A stretch of DNA of 64,000 nucleotides from Streptantibioticus cattleyicolor NRRL 8057 = DSM 46488. Its GTDB lineage: Bacteria; Actinomycetota; Actinomycetes; Streptomycetales; Streptomycetaceae. The notes beneath the pieces were generated by a model. That model worked only from the letters and a program-made list of their open reading frames with translations, was not told the DNA's origin and made no database searches. The stretch's first letter is position 1; each line of letters opens with the position of its first letter. Shown here in pieces: positions 1 through 8,694 of this stretch. The stretch lies in contig NC_017585.1 of the NCBI RefSeq assembly GCF_000240165.1, positions 1,364,001 through 1,428,000 on the forward strand, read 5' to 3'. The translations under genes were made by a program, and so were the position numbers.

Positions 1-327
1 GATGCCGAGCACCTGCCAGCTGACGATCGGCGTCAGGTTGGGGCGCAGCGCGACGATCTCGCCGTCCTTCGGCTCGACCCGCCGCACGATCTCGTCCAGC
101 CAGCGCGCGATCTTCGTGGTGTCCTCGGTGACCGCGCGGGTGAGCGTGATGTTCGACCAGGTGATGCGGCCCGGCAACTGCCAGGAGAAACCGTTGTTGC
201 CGCCCTCCGCGTAGCTCTCGATCTCCACCTCGGCGCCGAGCCCGGAGCAGGTGGAGAAGTCCCCCAGGTCGTTGCCGCCGATCGTGAGCTTGAAGAACAC
301 ACTCGTTGCGAAGATGCCGTCGGTCAT
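1..327 (-). CDS. CIS tube-family (gp19-like) protein, 3' end outside window
   Basis: This is the first 109 residues of a protein of the phage tail-tube family (gp19/Hcp-like fold), starting MTDGIFATSVFFKLTIGG. It then reads through DLGDFSTCSGLGAEVEIE and a NNGFSWQLPG stretch, which is the usual N-terminal layout of these tubes. The gene leaves the window at base 1, so its C-terminus is unseen. It is the last visible gene of the minus-strand injection-system operon and lies 45 bases after the low-complexity gene. Because another tube gene sits next to the sheath (3725-4165), this copy is probably the tube-baseplate junction or a second tube subunit. That role is inferred from gene order in related clusters. 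The start is the only ATG at a sensible place. Confidence 0.8.
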   Translation of the reverse strand, partial: MTDGIFATSVFFKLTIGGNDLGDFSTCSGLGAEVEIESYAEGGNNGFSWQLPGRITWSNITLTRAVTEDTTKIARWLDEIVRRVEPKDGEIVALRPNLTPIVSWQVLGI

Positions 328-372
328 TCCCGTCTCTCTCCGTCACCCTGCCCGCCGATGCCGTCCACGCGC

Positions 373-3093
373 TCACCGCCGGCCGTCGTACGGCCGTCCG
401 GCGCGCTCCCTTCCCCTGCGCAGTTCGGTGCGCAGCAACCTTCCGACGGGCTCGATCAGCCGGCGGGCCAGTTCGTCGATGTCGAGCCCGGCGACCGGCC
501 CGCCCGACCCCTCCGCCCCGGCCGTCCCGGTTTGGCGGGTGGCGTCGGGTGGCGCGGCGGCCGGCTCGCGCGGCGGTACGGCGGTCACCTCGACCTCGGG
601 CACCCCGGACGGCACCGATCTGCGCTGCACCGCCTGCGCCGTGGCCGCCGGTGGCCGTACCCGCGCCGGCGCCGGACGCCCGCCCGCCCCCGCCCGCCCG
701 GAGAACACCGCCGGTACGGCCGGCGGCCCGGCCTCGGCCACTGTCCCGCTCCCGTTCCCGACGGGCCGCGGACGCACCACGGGCATCGCGGGCCGGGCCG
801 CACGCCCGGAGACGGGGGCCGGCGACCGGGCGATCGTGAGGGGATGTGTGGTGCCGGGTGCGAAGTCCGTCGGCACGGAGGCTGGTTGGGCCACCGCGTC
901 GCGGGTCGGGCGCCGGTACGGGGTGGTGGGCCCCGGACGGGCCGCGGAACGCTGGACCGCCGGGCCGGACGGCTCCGGGTGCGGGGCTTTGGGCGCGGCC
1001 GGGCGAACGCTCCGTGCGCGCCCCGGCCCGCCCGTACGCCCTCGGGGACCCACCGCACCGTCCGGCGCGTCGCTGTCCCGCACCCACACCGCCCGCGCGA
1101 CGGGTACGGCGGCACCGGCACGCGACGGCCCCGCCCCGCCCTTCGGCGCGGCGTGACCGGTGCGCAGCCCGAGCACGGGGCGGCGTTCCCCCAGCAACGG
1201 GCGCACACGCGGTGCCGTTCCGCCGGAGCGCGCCGCCAACCGTACGACCGCCGGACCGCCCGACGAGGCGCGGCGGTCGGTGGACGGACGCCCGGTCGGC
1301 GCGTGGTCGCCGGATCGCGTCAACTGGACGTCAACGGGCCGGTGTTCGCCCGCTGTCGCGCAGGGGCGGGCGGACGGACTCGTACGTGACGTGTCGTGCC
1401 CGGAGGCCGTCGGCCGGACGAGCGGACCCGTCGCGGGCGTGGTGCGGCTGGACCGCACCGGCCGGGCCGAAGCGCCGCCGCTCGCCGTGGCGGACGGTCG
1501 GGCGGACGGGACCGCGCTCGACGTGCCACCACCGGCGCCCGTCCCGCCGTCCCGCCGACCGGAAACCGTGCCGGAGACACCCGGGGCCGCGGATCGGTCC
1601 CCCTGACCGGAAGGACGCGGCACGACGGTGCGAGGCTCGCTCGGTGGCGGGGTGTCGGGGCGGTCCCGCCGCGCGCGTTGGACGGCCGGGCCGCGACCGG
1701 GCGCGGCGTACGGCAGGTCCGCCCGGGGGCTGAACGGGCCCGGAACGTTCCCGGCCGGGGCGGCTGTCGGGGGAAGGGCGTTGAGCGGTGCTCCGAGTCC
1801 GCCGTGGGCCCGCGCGTCACCGGGGCCCGTGCGGGCGCGTTGGACGGTGCCGGACGCTCGGTCCGCCGCCGTACCCGGAACCGCCGGGGCGCCACTGGCC
1901 GGCAACGTGGTCAGCGGCGCGCCGAGCAGGGGCCTGCGCGGCGCGGGCGTAGCGGCACCGTTCGGGGAAGGCGTGTCGGACACGCCCGGGACGGGGCTGC
2001 GCGAGACGGACGTAGCGGCATCGGCCGGGGGAGACGTGTCGGACGCGTCCGGGGCGGATCCACGCAGGACGGGTGTGGCGGCATCGTGCGGTGGAGCCGC
2101 GTCGGCCGCGCCTGGAACGGGCTCGCGCGGCGCGGGCGTGCCCGAATCGGCCGCTCGCCGGGTAGGCGTCTCGGGCGCGGGTGGCACGGGCCCGCGCGAC
2201 ACGGGCATGGCCACATCGGCCGGTGCCGTGGGACGGGCAGGCGCGTCGGGCGTGCCCAGGACGGGCCCACCGCTGTCGGCCGACCGCTGCACCAGTGTGT
2301 CGGGCGCGCTCAGGACAGGTCTGCGCGGGGCGGACGGACCGGTACCGGCAGGCGCCTCGGACACCTCCGGGGCGGACGTACCCGTACCGGCCGGCCGCTC
2401 GGCAGGCGCCTCGGGCGCGCCCGGGACGGACCCGCGCGGGGCGGGCGTACCCGTACCGGCCGCTCGCTCCGCAGGCGCCTCGGACGCGTCCGACACCGGC
2501 GCAGCGCCATCGCTCGGAACAGGCGCCTCGGACACCCCCCGGACGGACCCGCGCGGCACGGACGCACCCGCACCCGTGGACCGCTCCACACGCCCATCGG
2601 GCGTGACGGCCTTGAGCCGGCGCACCGGGAGCGAGGCCGGGCGCCTCGCCACGACCAGCGGGCGGGCCGTGGGGCGTGGGGTGACCGGGCGGGGGCGGGG
2701 CGGACGGGGCGTGTCGTCACGCGTCGGCTCGGCCTCGCCCGGGGAGGCGTCGGCGTGCGGCGGCGCGGGCGTGGCGTACGGCAGGGGCGGACCGGAGTCG
2801 GCGGCCACCGGCGTACCGGGCGGACGGACCACCGCCCGCAGCACCCCGGCGGGGGCCGACGGCAGCACGGCGTGGCCGAGGGCGCCACCCACCGAGGGGT
2901 CGCGCCAGGCGGCGAGCCGGGCTCGGAACCGGAGCCCGTCGCTGACCCCGGTCACCGACCGCAGGACGGTGACCGCCGGGGGCGTGACCGCCCGCCAGCC
3001 GCCGTCCCAGGGGTCGCCGGCCCGTTCCGGCGCCGCCACGGCGGCGGTCGCCACCTCGTCCGCCGTGCGGGCCGGACGCTTCCAGAACGCCAT
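373..3093 (-). CDS. Very large Pro/Ala/Thr/Arg-rich low-complexity protein of the CIS operon
   Basis: A 906-residue protein of no recognised family. Roughly the first 110 residues look ordered (MAFWKRP start, then WRAVTPPAVTVLRSVTGVSD and a run of hydrophobic/Arg positions). The middle, about residues 130-870, is disordered-looking and rich in Pro, Ala, Thr, Arg and Gly with degenerate repeats. The last 35 residues form a charged helix containing LDIDELARRLIEPVGRLLR. In Streptomyces CIS clusters a variable-length protein commonly sits between the small tail genes and the second tube protein. A scaffold, length-control or sheath-tube linker role is possible, but nothing in the sequence proves it. 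The reading frame is open throughout with normal wobble GC. Long frames on the opposite strand are shadows. It follows the DUF6760 gene by 6 bases. Confidence 0.75.
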   Translation of the reverse strand: MAFWKRPARTADEVATAAVAAPERAGDPWDGGWRAVTPPAVTVLRSVTGVSDGLRFRARLAAWRDPSVGGALGHAVLPSAPAGVLRAVVRPPGTPVAADSGPPLPYATPAPPHADASPGEAEPTRDDTPRPPRPRPVTPRPTARPLVVARRPASLPVRRLKAVTPDGRVERSTGAGASVPRGSVRGVSEAPVPSDGAAPVSDASEAPAERAAGTGTPAPRGSVPGAPEAPAERPAGTGTSAPEVSEAPAGTGPSAPRRPVLSAPDTLVQRSADSGGPVLGTPDAPARPTAPADVAMPVSRGPVPPAPETPTRRAADSGTPAPREPVPGAADAAPPHDAATPVLRGSAPDASDTSPPADAATSVSRSPVPGVSDTPSPNGAATPAPRRPLLGAPLTTLPASGAPAVPGTAADRASGTVQRARTGPGDARAHGGLGAPLNALPPTAAPAGNVPGPFSPRADLPYAAPGRGPAVQRARRDRPDTPPPSEPRTVVPRPSGQGDRSAAPGVSGTVSGRRDGGTGAGGGTSSAVPSARPSATASGGASARPVRSSRTTPATGPLVRPTASGHDTSRTSPSARPCATAGEHRPVDVQLTRSGDHAPTGRPSTDRRASSGGPAVVRLAARSGGTAPRVRPLLGERRPVLGLRTGHAAPKGGAGPSRAGAAVPVARAVWVRDSDAPDGAVGPRGRTGGPGRARSVRPAAPKAPHPEPSGPAVQRSAARPGPTTPYRRPTRDAVAQPASVPTDFAPGTTHPLTIARSPAPVSGRAARPAMPVVRPRPVGNGSGTVAEAGPPAVPAVFSGRAGAGGRPAPARVRPPAATAQAVQRRSVPSGVPEVEVTAVPPREPAAAPPDATRQTGTAGAEGSGGPVAGLDIDELARRLIEPVGRLLRTELRRGRERAGRPYDGRR
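1915..2580 (-). repeat. Degenerate Pro/Ala/Gly/Thr coding repeats inside the 906-residue protein
   Basis: Read on the minus strand, about ten imperfect copies of a unit near 24-27 residues occur. Each has a core like GTPAPRGPVPGAPE followed by a variable APAERAA-type stretch. Unit length and sequence drift, so this is a coding repeat rather than a regular tandem array. The GC-rich repeats invite recombination and length variation between strains. Confidence 0.6.
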
Positions 3094-3099
3094 CGCGCC

Positions 3100-3258
3100 T
3101 CACCCGCCCTCGTTCACCCGGGTGTTGATCCGGGCGATCTCCCGTACCCACTGGCGGCGTTCGCGGTGCGAGAGGTCGAGGATGTCCTCCCGGGCCCAGT
3201 GGAAGTGGTAGGCGACGTACGCGATCTCCTCGTACAGCCGGGGAGACGCGTACGTCAC
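3100..3258 (-). CDS. DUF6760 family small CIS-associated protein
   Basis: A 52-residue protein with a GTG start that overlaps the preceding stop as GTGA, so translation is probably coupled. The sequence is typical of DUF6760: an N-terminal SPRLYEEIAYVAYHFHW block, then WAREDILDLSHRERRQWV and ARINTRVNE before the stop. This short family is found next to phage-tail-like genes in actinobacteria. It resembles small tail-assembly chaperone C-terminal products, but its molecular function is unknown. It was too short for a standard ORF listing and was found by translating the gap between its neighbours. Gene order (tube, chaperone-like, DUF6760) supports it strongly. Confidence 0.8.
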   Translation of the reverse strand: MTYASPRLYEEIAYVAYHFHWAREDILDLSHRERRQWVREIARINTRVNEGG

Positions 3259-3728
3259 GATTCCCCCAGGCGCCCGCCGGCGAGGTCGACTTCGAAGGCC
3301 CCGTCGCAGTGCGGGCAGGTGACCGCGGCCCGGGTGTGGCCCTCGCTGTTGATGCGTTGGTAGAAGTCCTGGAGGAAGGCGACATCGGTGGCGTACATGC
3401 GCTCGATGACACCGGTGTGGACCTCCGGGACGGTGCCGAGCCGGGTGATGACGTGGCTCAGCAGGACGACTCCGAGGTACGCCGGGTTCTCCTTGACCCG
3501 CAGGTCGATCTGGGGCATCAGCTCGTCCCGCGCGGTGGCCAGGCGCATCGCGCCGTGCCGGTGCACGGTGCCCTCGTCGTCGACGTACCCGCGGGGCAGC
3601 TCGAATTCGAACTCGGTCAGCGGCGCCGCGCCGCGCGGTGGCCCGTCGGCGCGGTGGGGCGCGGCGGGGCGCTGGGCCGGCGGCGGTGCCTGCGCCACGA
3701 GTTCGTCGATGCCGATCCGTCGCCTCAT
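3255..3728 (-). CDS. Tail assembly chaperone/baseplate-like protein of the CIS operon
   Basis: A 157-residue protein. The ATG at 3728 overlaps the tube gene stop as ATGA, and its own stop overlaps the DUF6760 start, so the three genes look translationally coupled. The N-terminus (RRRIGIDELVAQA) leads into EFELPRGYVDDEGTVHRHG, then TARDELMPQIDLRVKENPAY and a helical VVLLSHVITRLGTVPEV block. This pattern is seen in proteins encoded directly after the tube in contractile-tail clusters. A single CPHC motif near the C-terminus could bind a metal only if paired with another site. By position it may be the tail-tube assembly chaperone. The exact family name is not certain from reading alone. Confidence 0.6.
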   Translation of the reverse strand: MRRRIGIDELVAQAPPPAQRPAAPHRADGPPRGAAPLTEFEFELPRGYVDDEGTVHRHGAMRLATARDELMPQIDLRVKENPAYLGVVLLSHVITRLGTVPEVHTGVIERMYATDVAFLQDFYQRINSEGHTRAAVTCPHCDGAFEVDLAGGRLGES

Positions 3729-4165
3729 TCGACGGTGATCTCCTCGAACGTGATGGTCACCGTCTCGGTGGCGGCGTTGGACTCGCCGGCGGTGAGCGTG
3801 GGCCCTTCCCACCTGCTGGCCCAGGCGTTCGCCAGCTGGATGCGGCGCAACGTGGCGCCGGTGGTGTCCTTGATCTCGATGGTGAGGTTCTGCCGGGCGG
3901 TGTTCACCGCGCCGTTGTTGATGGTCTCCTTGATCCAGTTGGTGAACGTGCTGCTCTGGTCGAGCCCGCGGGTGATCGTCACCTCGCCGGGCAGCCGGGA
4001 GCCCGGCTGCTTGCGGACGATGAGCTTGCCCTGCTCGGTGACCTGCTTGTACTCGACGACGTCCTGGTCGACGGTGAGGTTGCTGATCTCCTTCACCGAC
4101 TCGACGTTGTACCCGCCGAGTTGGACGCCGAATATGTGTGTGGAGAGCGGATCGCCTTCGGCCAT
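3725..4165 (-). CDS. CIS inner tube protein (gp19/Hcp-like)
   Basis: A 146-residue tube subunit beginning MAEGDPLSTHIFGVQLGGYNV. It has the typical features of this family: an early NVESVKEISNLT strand, the EYKQVTEQGKLIVRKQPG stretch, the GEVTITRGLDQSSTFTNWI core and a C-terminal ETVTITFEEI strand. In contractile injection systems stacked hexamers of this protein form the rigid tube that the sheath drives out. It lies 38 bases after the sheath gene, the standard sheath-tube order. The start is preceded by a purine-rich site (AAGGTGAAACC). It is normal in length for the family, with no sign of truncation. Confidence 0.9.
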   Translation of the reverse strand: MAEGDPLSTHIFGVQLGGYNVESVKEISNLTVDQDVVEYKQVTEQGKLIVRKQPGSRLPGEVTITRGLDQSSTFTNWIKETINNGAVNTARQNLTIEIKDTTGATLRRIQLANAWASRWEGPTLTAGESNAATETVTITFEEITVE

Positions 4166-4203
4166 GGGGAGGTTTCACCTTCCGGGGTGCGGACCGGGTC
4201 GGG

Positions 4204-5745
4204 TCACTCGTTGACGAGACTGGTGCTGTCGGAGAACTGGGCCAGCCGGAACACCACGAACTCGGCGGGCTTCACCGGGGCGACGCCGATCTCGCAGACC
4301 ACCTGGCCCAGGTCGATCGATTCCTGCGGGTTGTTCTCCTGGTCGCACTTGACGTAGAAGGCCTCCGCCGCCGTCCGGCCGAACAGCGCGCCGCGCCGCC
4401 ACTCCTCGGTGAGGAACGCCGTGATGTTGCGGCGGATGCTGGACCACAACCGGTCGTCGTTGGGCTCGAAGACCACCCACTGGGTGCCGAGGAGGATCGA
4501 CTCCTCCAGGTAGTTGAAGAGCCGCCGCACGTTGAGGTAGCGCCAGGCCGGGTCCGAGGAGAGGGTCCGCGCGCCCCACACCCGGATGCCGCGCCCGGGG
4601 AAGGCCCGTACGCAGTTGACGCCGATGGGGTTGAGCAGGTCCTGCTCGCCCTTGCTGAGGCGCACCTCCAGGTCGACCGCGCCGCGCACCACCTCGTTGG
4701 CGGGCGCCTTGTGCACCCCGCGTTCGGCGTCGCTGCGGGCCCACACCCCGGCGATGTGCCCGCTCGGGGGCACCGCCCTGTTGCGTCCGGTGGCCGGGTC
4801 GAACACCTCGATCCACGGGTAGTACATGGCGGCGTAACGGGAGTCGAACCCGGCCTCGTCGTTGCGCCAGGTGCGCACCTGCTGCGCGCTCAGGCCGGGC
4901 GGGGTGTCGAGCACGGCGACCCGGTCGCCCATCTGCTCGCAGTGCGAGACCACCGCGAGCTGCACCGTCTTCACCCCGGTCGCGTCGATGTCGCCGCGGT
5001 CGAAGGCGCTCATCAGGTCGGGGACCGCCACCATGGTGATCTCGTCGATCGCCTCCAGCCCGGCGAACCCGGTACGGGCCGCGGCGTCGCCGACGTACTC
5101 GGCGGGGTCCAGGCGCGCGGCCGGGGCGGGGGATCCGGCCGCGGGGGCGGCGGCCAGCGGCAGCGTCTGCGGCTCGGGGCGGCTCGGCGCGGCGCCGGGC
5201 TGCTCGGTCACCTTGACCAGCTTCGACTCCCGCAGCTGGGTCACCAGGTACCCCTTGACGTTCTTGCGGATGGTGACGTCGTACGTCTCGACCACCTTGC
5301 CGCCCTGGCGCACCACGAGCCGGAAGCGGTCCTCCGGGACGTTCTCGCCCTCCGCGTCGGCGAACTCCACCGTGACGTCGGGTCCCGCGCCGGGCAGCGC
5401 CGAGAACAGGAAGCCGGCCGCCGCGACGGCCGCGGGGGCGGCCTGCGCCGTCTCCTGCCCGCGACCGGCGTCCTGGCCGGCGGGTCCGCCGACGCGCACC
5501 ACGTAGACGGCGCCGCCGCCGTTGGAGAAGAAGCCGTACACCGCGTGCGGCAGGTAGGCGCCGTCGACGAAGCCGCCGAACTGCTGGACGTACTGATCCC
5601 AGTTGGTCACCAGGGTCGGGGTGTGGAAGGGTCCGGTCTCGGCGAAGCCGACCAACGCGGCGACGGCCGTGCCCACCCCCTCGATGGGCCGGGCACCGGA
5701 CTGGACCTCCTCCACGTAGACACCCGGGGTGAGGTACGACGGCAT
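4204..5745 (-). CDS. cis2: CIS contractile sheath protein
   Basis: A 513-residue phage tail sheath family protein. It starts with PSYLTPGVYVEEVQSG, the PGVYVEE signature of sheath N-termini, followed by VGTAVAALVGFAETGP. The C-terminal third carries the conserved polymerisation region (RRNITAFLTEEWRRGALFG, then AFYVKCDQENNP, then VCEIGVAPVKPAEFVVFR). Between them, around residues 100-190, is a variable insertion typical of the outer domain. The product forms the outer cylinder that contracts to fire the tube. Streptomyces injection systems studied so far assemble free in the cytoplasm, and nothing here suggests secretion. An AAGGAGC ribosome site precedes the ATG. Confidence 0.95.
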   Translation of the reverse strand: MPSYLTPGVYVEEVQSGARPIEGVGTAVAALVGFAETGPFHTPTLVTNWDQYVQQFGGFVDGAYLPHAVYGFFSNGGGAVYVVRVGGPAGQDAGRGQETAQAAPAAVAAAGFLFSALPGAGPDVTVEFADAEGENVPEDRFRLVVRQGGKVVETYDVTIRKNVKGYLVTQLRESKLVKVTEQPGAAPSRPEPQTLPLAAAPAAGSPAPAARLDPAEYVGDAAARTGFAGLEAIDEITMVAVPDLMSAFDRGDIDATGVKTVQLAVVSHCEQMGDRVAVLDTPPGLSAQQVRTWRNDEAGFDSRYAAMYYPWIEVFDPATGRNRAVPPSGHIAGVWARSDAERGVHKAPANEVVRGAVDLEVRLSKGEQDLLNPIGVNCVRAFPGRGIRVWGARTLSSDPAWRYLNVRRLFNYLEESILLGTQWVVFEPNDDRLWSSIRRNITAFLTEEWRRGALFGRTAAEAFYVKCDQENNPQESIDLGQVVCEIGVAPVKPAEFVVFRLAQFSDSTSLVNE

Positions 5746-5881
5746 GCGTGCTCCTTCGAGGTGGGCGCGTCATTCGCGTCACCGAGTCTGCTGCCCTAGG
5801 CGCCCGTGGCAGCAGGTCTGCCGGTCCCCTGCCAGGGGCAACGACGCTGCCCCCGCGGGCCATCGGCGGTGTCCCCGGCCG

Positions 5882-7975
5882 TCAGGCGCCGCCGCGCTCC
5901 GCCTCCAGCCACGGCCCGAACTCGCCCTCCAGCACCAGGCGGCCCAGCTTGCGGTACTCCTGGAGCACCGCGGAGACGACCTGCCGCATGGTCACCGGAC
6001 CGCCCGCCTCGGCGGCCAGGTAGGCGGCGGTCACGGCGCACGCGCGGATGGAGCCGCCGGACAGCTCGAAGCGCCCGGCGCACCACGCGAGGTCCAGGTC
6101 GCCGCCGCGCGGGATACGCGGCCCGAGGCAGCGGTCCCACAGCGCGAGCCGCTGCTCCTCGTCGGGCATGGTGAACTCTGCGATGACGTCGAGCCGCCGG
6201 ATGAACGCCTCGTCGAGGTTGGCGCGCAGGTTGGTGGTGAGCACCGCGATCCCGTCGAAGGACTCCATGCGCTGGAGCAGGTAGGCCGACTCGACGTTGG
6301 CGTGGCGGTCGTGGGCGTCCTTCACCTCCGAGCGCCGCCCGAAGATGGCGTCGGCCTCGTCGAAGAGCAGCACCCCGTTGACCCGGGACGCCTCGGTGAA
6401 GATGCGTTCCAGGTTCTTCTCGGTCTCGCCGATGTACTTGTCCACCACGGTGGCCAGGTCCACCACGTACAACTCCATGCCCAGCGCCGCCGCGACGACC
6501 TCGGCCGACATCGTCTTGCCGGTGCCCGACCCGCCGGCGAAGAGCGCGGTCACCCCGCGGCCCCGGCCGCCGCCGGGCCGCATCCGCCAGTGACCGAGCA
6601 CCTGGTCGCGGTGGCGGGCCCGCAGGACGAGTTCGCGCAGCCGTCGCGCGACGGGGGCGGGCAGCACGAGGTCGTCCCAGCCGACCGCCGGTTCGATCCG
6701 GCGGGCCAGCCGGTCGAGCCCCGCGGCGTTCTGCGCGCGCACCGCGGCCCGCAGGTCACCGGCGTCCATCGGGCGTCCCGATGCCGCCGCGGTCCGGGCG
6801 GCCAGGCCCGCGGCCCGTTCCATCTGCTCCTCGTCCAGCCGGTAGGTGGCGACGGCCTCGGTGAACTCCCCGTCGGCATCGGCGAGTCGGTGCGGGCCGC
6901 CCACGGCGTGGCTCAGCGCCCGCGCCCACCGCTCGGCGCGCTGCCGGGCGTCCGGCGGCGGCACCACCACGGACACCGGGCTCTGAGCCGCCCACGAGGG
7001 GTCCCACGCCAGGGTGCCGTGCACGACCAGCGGAAGACCGGCGAGCCCCGCGCACAACTCCCGCAGCGCACGGGCGCCTTCGGGACGCCGCGGATCGAGC
7101 CGGTCCAGCGGGCCGAGCACGACCCCGCCGCCGGTCAGCCGCGCCTCCCGGGCCAGCGCGCGCACCGGCGCCGCGCCCGGTTCCGTGGCGAGCGCGGCGG
7201 GCTCCACCACCAGCGGGGGCGCACCGCCCGCGGCCAGCGCGTCGACCGCCAGCCGCCCGGCGCCGCCGCCCTCGTCCAGCAGGTAGACCAGACCGCCGCC
7301 CAGGACCGCGGCGCGGACCCGCTGCGCCGGCTCGGACGCCTCCTCCGGGCCGGGCCGGACGCTCCGGAGCAGACCGTGCAGCGCGTCGTCGGCCGCGTCG
7401 TCGCCGAGCAGATGGGCGGTGACCCGGTCCGGCACCCGCAACCCCCGGGAGAGCAGCGGGCGTTCGGCCTCGGTGACCTCCAGCAGCCCGTGCGCGATCA
7501 GCGGGGCCCGCGCCGAGAAGCGGAACCGTCCGGCCCCCGCCCCCGGCAGCCCGCACAGCTCCAGGGCGAGCCCGATGGTCGGCCGGCCGCGGGTCAGGTC
7601 GTCGTTGAGGTAGCCGTAGAGCCGCTCGAAACGCGGGTCGAGGTCGGGCGCCATCGCCACCAGCAGGATCTCGACGTCCACCGGCGGCAGACCGAACGCG
7701 GCGGTGAGCCGGCCGAGCGCCGACCCGGGCGGGGCCGGCGGCGGTTCCCCCAGAGCCGTGCCGGGGTGGAACGCCGTCCCGGGCGCCGCCAGGATGCGGT
7801 CCACCTGCGCCGGGGTGAGGTACTGGCCGCGGTACGGGTCGTCCGGCTCCGGATCGGTGGCCCGCCGCTCGTCGACGGCCGTCCTGACGCGCTCTTCGAC
7901 ATGGCGCAGCCGGGTCCACAGGTGGTGCGGGTCCGTGGGCGGACCGGTCGGGGCGGCCTGCGTCCCGACGCTCAC
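5882..7975 (-). CDS. cis15: AAA+ ATPase of the contractile injection system
   Basis: A 697-residue protein starting at a GTG that overlaps the DUF4255 stop (GTGA). An upstream extension is open but consists of Arg-rich shadow sequence, so the GTG is preferred. The N-terminal two-thirds is the poorly conserved regulatory region of the family (PYRGQYLTPAQVDRILAAPG). The AAA+ core is near the C-terminus: Walker A GGSGTGKT with Lys487, the KYIGETEKNLERIF element, Walker B LLFDEAD at about residue 538, and sensor/arginine-finger LDEAFIRRLD. Equivalent ATPases are conserved in eCIS/Afp/PVC clusters (Afp15/Pvc15 type). They are thought to act in assembly or cargo loading. A gap of 136 bases separates it from the sheath gene. 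Confidence 0.9.
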   Translation of the reverse strand: MSVGTQAAPTGPPTDPHHLWTRLRHVEERVRTAVDERRATDPEPDDPYRGQYLTPAQVDRILAAPGTAFHPGTALGEPPPAPPGSALGRLTAAFGLPPVDVEILLVAMAPDLDPRFERLYGYLNDDLTRGRPTIGLALELCGLPGAGAGRFRFSARAPLIAHGLLEVTEAERPLLSRGLRVPDRVTAHLLGDDAADDALHGLLRSVRPGPEEASEPAQRVRAAVLGGGLVYLLDEGGGAGRLAVDALAAGGAPPLVVEPAALATEPGAAPVRALAREARLTGGGVVLGPLDRLDPRRPEGARALRELCAGLAGLPLVVHGTLAWDPSWAAQSPVSVVVPPPDARQRAERWARALSHAVGGPHRLADADGEFTEAVATYRLDEEQMERAAGLAARTAAASGRPMDAGDLRAAVRAQNAAGLDRLARRIEPAVGWDDLVLPAPVARRLRELVLRARHRDQVLGHWRMRPGGGRGRGVTALFAGGSGTGKTMSAEVVAAALGMELYVVDLATVVDKYIGETEKNLERIFTEASRVNGVLLFDEADAIFGRRSEVKDAHDRHANVESAYLLQRMESFDGIAVLTTNLRANLDEAFIRRLDVIAEFTMPDEEQRLALWDRCLGPRIPRGGDLDLAWCAGRFELSGGSIRACAVTAAYLAAEAGGPVTMRQVVSAVLQEYRKLGRLVLEGEFGPWLEAERGGA

Positions 7976-8694
7976 CGGGGCGCCCCGCCGCGTCGGCGCC
8001 GGCCCGGCGGCAGCGGGCGTTCCCGGGGCGCGGCGAAGCCGTCGCGGCGCGGTTCGGCGCCCTCGTACCGCAGCCTGCGGGCGGGGCCGGCCTCCGCCCG
8101 CGCGGCGGCGGACTCCGGCGCGGGAAGGTGGTCCTCGGTGCGCAGCAGCAGGCCGTCGGTGACCGCGGGCGCCGCGAGTTCCGGGTCGGTGGCCAGCGGC
8201 GCGACCACCCGCAGGTCGACCGAGGGCTTCATCTCGCCGCCGAGGGCCGACCACACGTCGGACACCGATGGGGCGCCCTCGCCGGGCCCCGCCGTCCGCA
8301 GCCCGACGGTCAGCCCCAGCCGGGCCAGCGTGCCGGTGAGCAGCCGCCCGGGCAGCGCGTCCGAGGCGACCAGGCAGCGCAACGCGGCCGACAGCAGCCG
8401 GTGTTCGTCCTGCGGGCGGTTGGTCCAGGCGGTCACCAGGTAGGCCAGCTCGAACCAGTGGGGCGTCGAACGCCGGGCGACCACCAGCCCGTCCGCGTCG
8501 TACTCCTCGGCCCAGCCGACCTGCCTGCGGGCGGCGTCCTCCCGGAGCGCGTAGAGGAAGACGCTGATCGTGGGGACGTTGCGGCGCGCGGCCCAGTCGC
8601 GGGTGGGCGGGTCGAAGACCAGCTCCACCCCGCCCTCCTGCACGCCGCCCTCGACCAGCAGCAGCCGCAGCGCCTCGTCGACCTCGTGGATCAC
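7972..8694 (-). CDS. cis16: DUF4255 (Pvc16 N-domain) tail terminator/cap-like protein
   Basis: A 240-residue protein with the DUF4255 layout: MIHEVDEALRLLLVEGG, then FDPPTRDWAARRNVPTISVFLYALRE, a YDADGLVVARRSTPHWFELAYLVTAW core and LLSAALRCLVASDALPG. In Afp and PVC particles the Afp16/Pvc16 protein caps the end of tube and sheath and sets particle length, and this gene is the expected homologue. The C-terminal 70 residues are Arg/Pro-rich and probably disordered. The GTG start overlaps the stop of the beta-propeller gene (GTGA) and its own stop overlaps the ATPase start. The three are therefore coupled and probably expressed as one unit. Confidence 0.85.
   Translation of the reverse strand: MIHEVDEALRLLLVEGGVQEGGVELVFDPPTRDWAARRNVPTISVFLYALREDAARRQVGWAEEYDADGLVVARRSTPHWFELAYLVTAWTNRPQDEHRLLSAALRCLVASDALPGRLLTGTLARLGLTVGLRTAGPGEGAPSVSDVWSALGGEMKPSVDLRVVAPLATDPELAAPAVTDGLLLRTEDHLPAPESAAARAEAGPARRLRYEGAEPRRDGFAAPRERPLPPGRRRRGGAPR

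Noticed and set aside
1915-2580. Repeats that could be taken for a CRISPR or tandem array
   Set aside because: Units vary in length and sequence and are in frame within one coding sequence; no constant repeat with unique spacers exists.
1396-3363. Long plus-strand open frames over the 906-residue gene
   Set aside because: They are Arg/Gly/Pro-rich shadows of a GC-rich gene on the minus strand, with no family similarity, no ribosome sites and wrong wobble bias.
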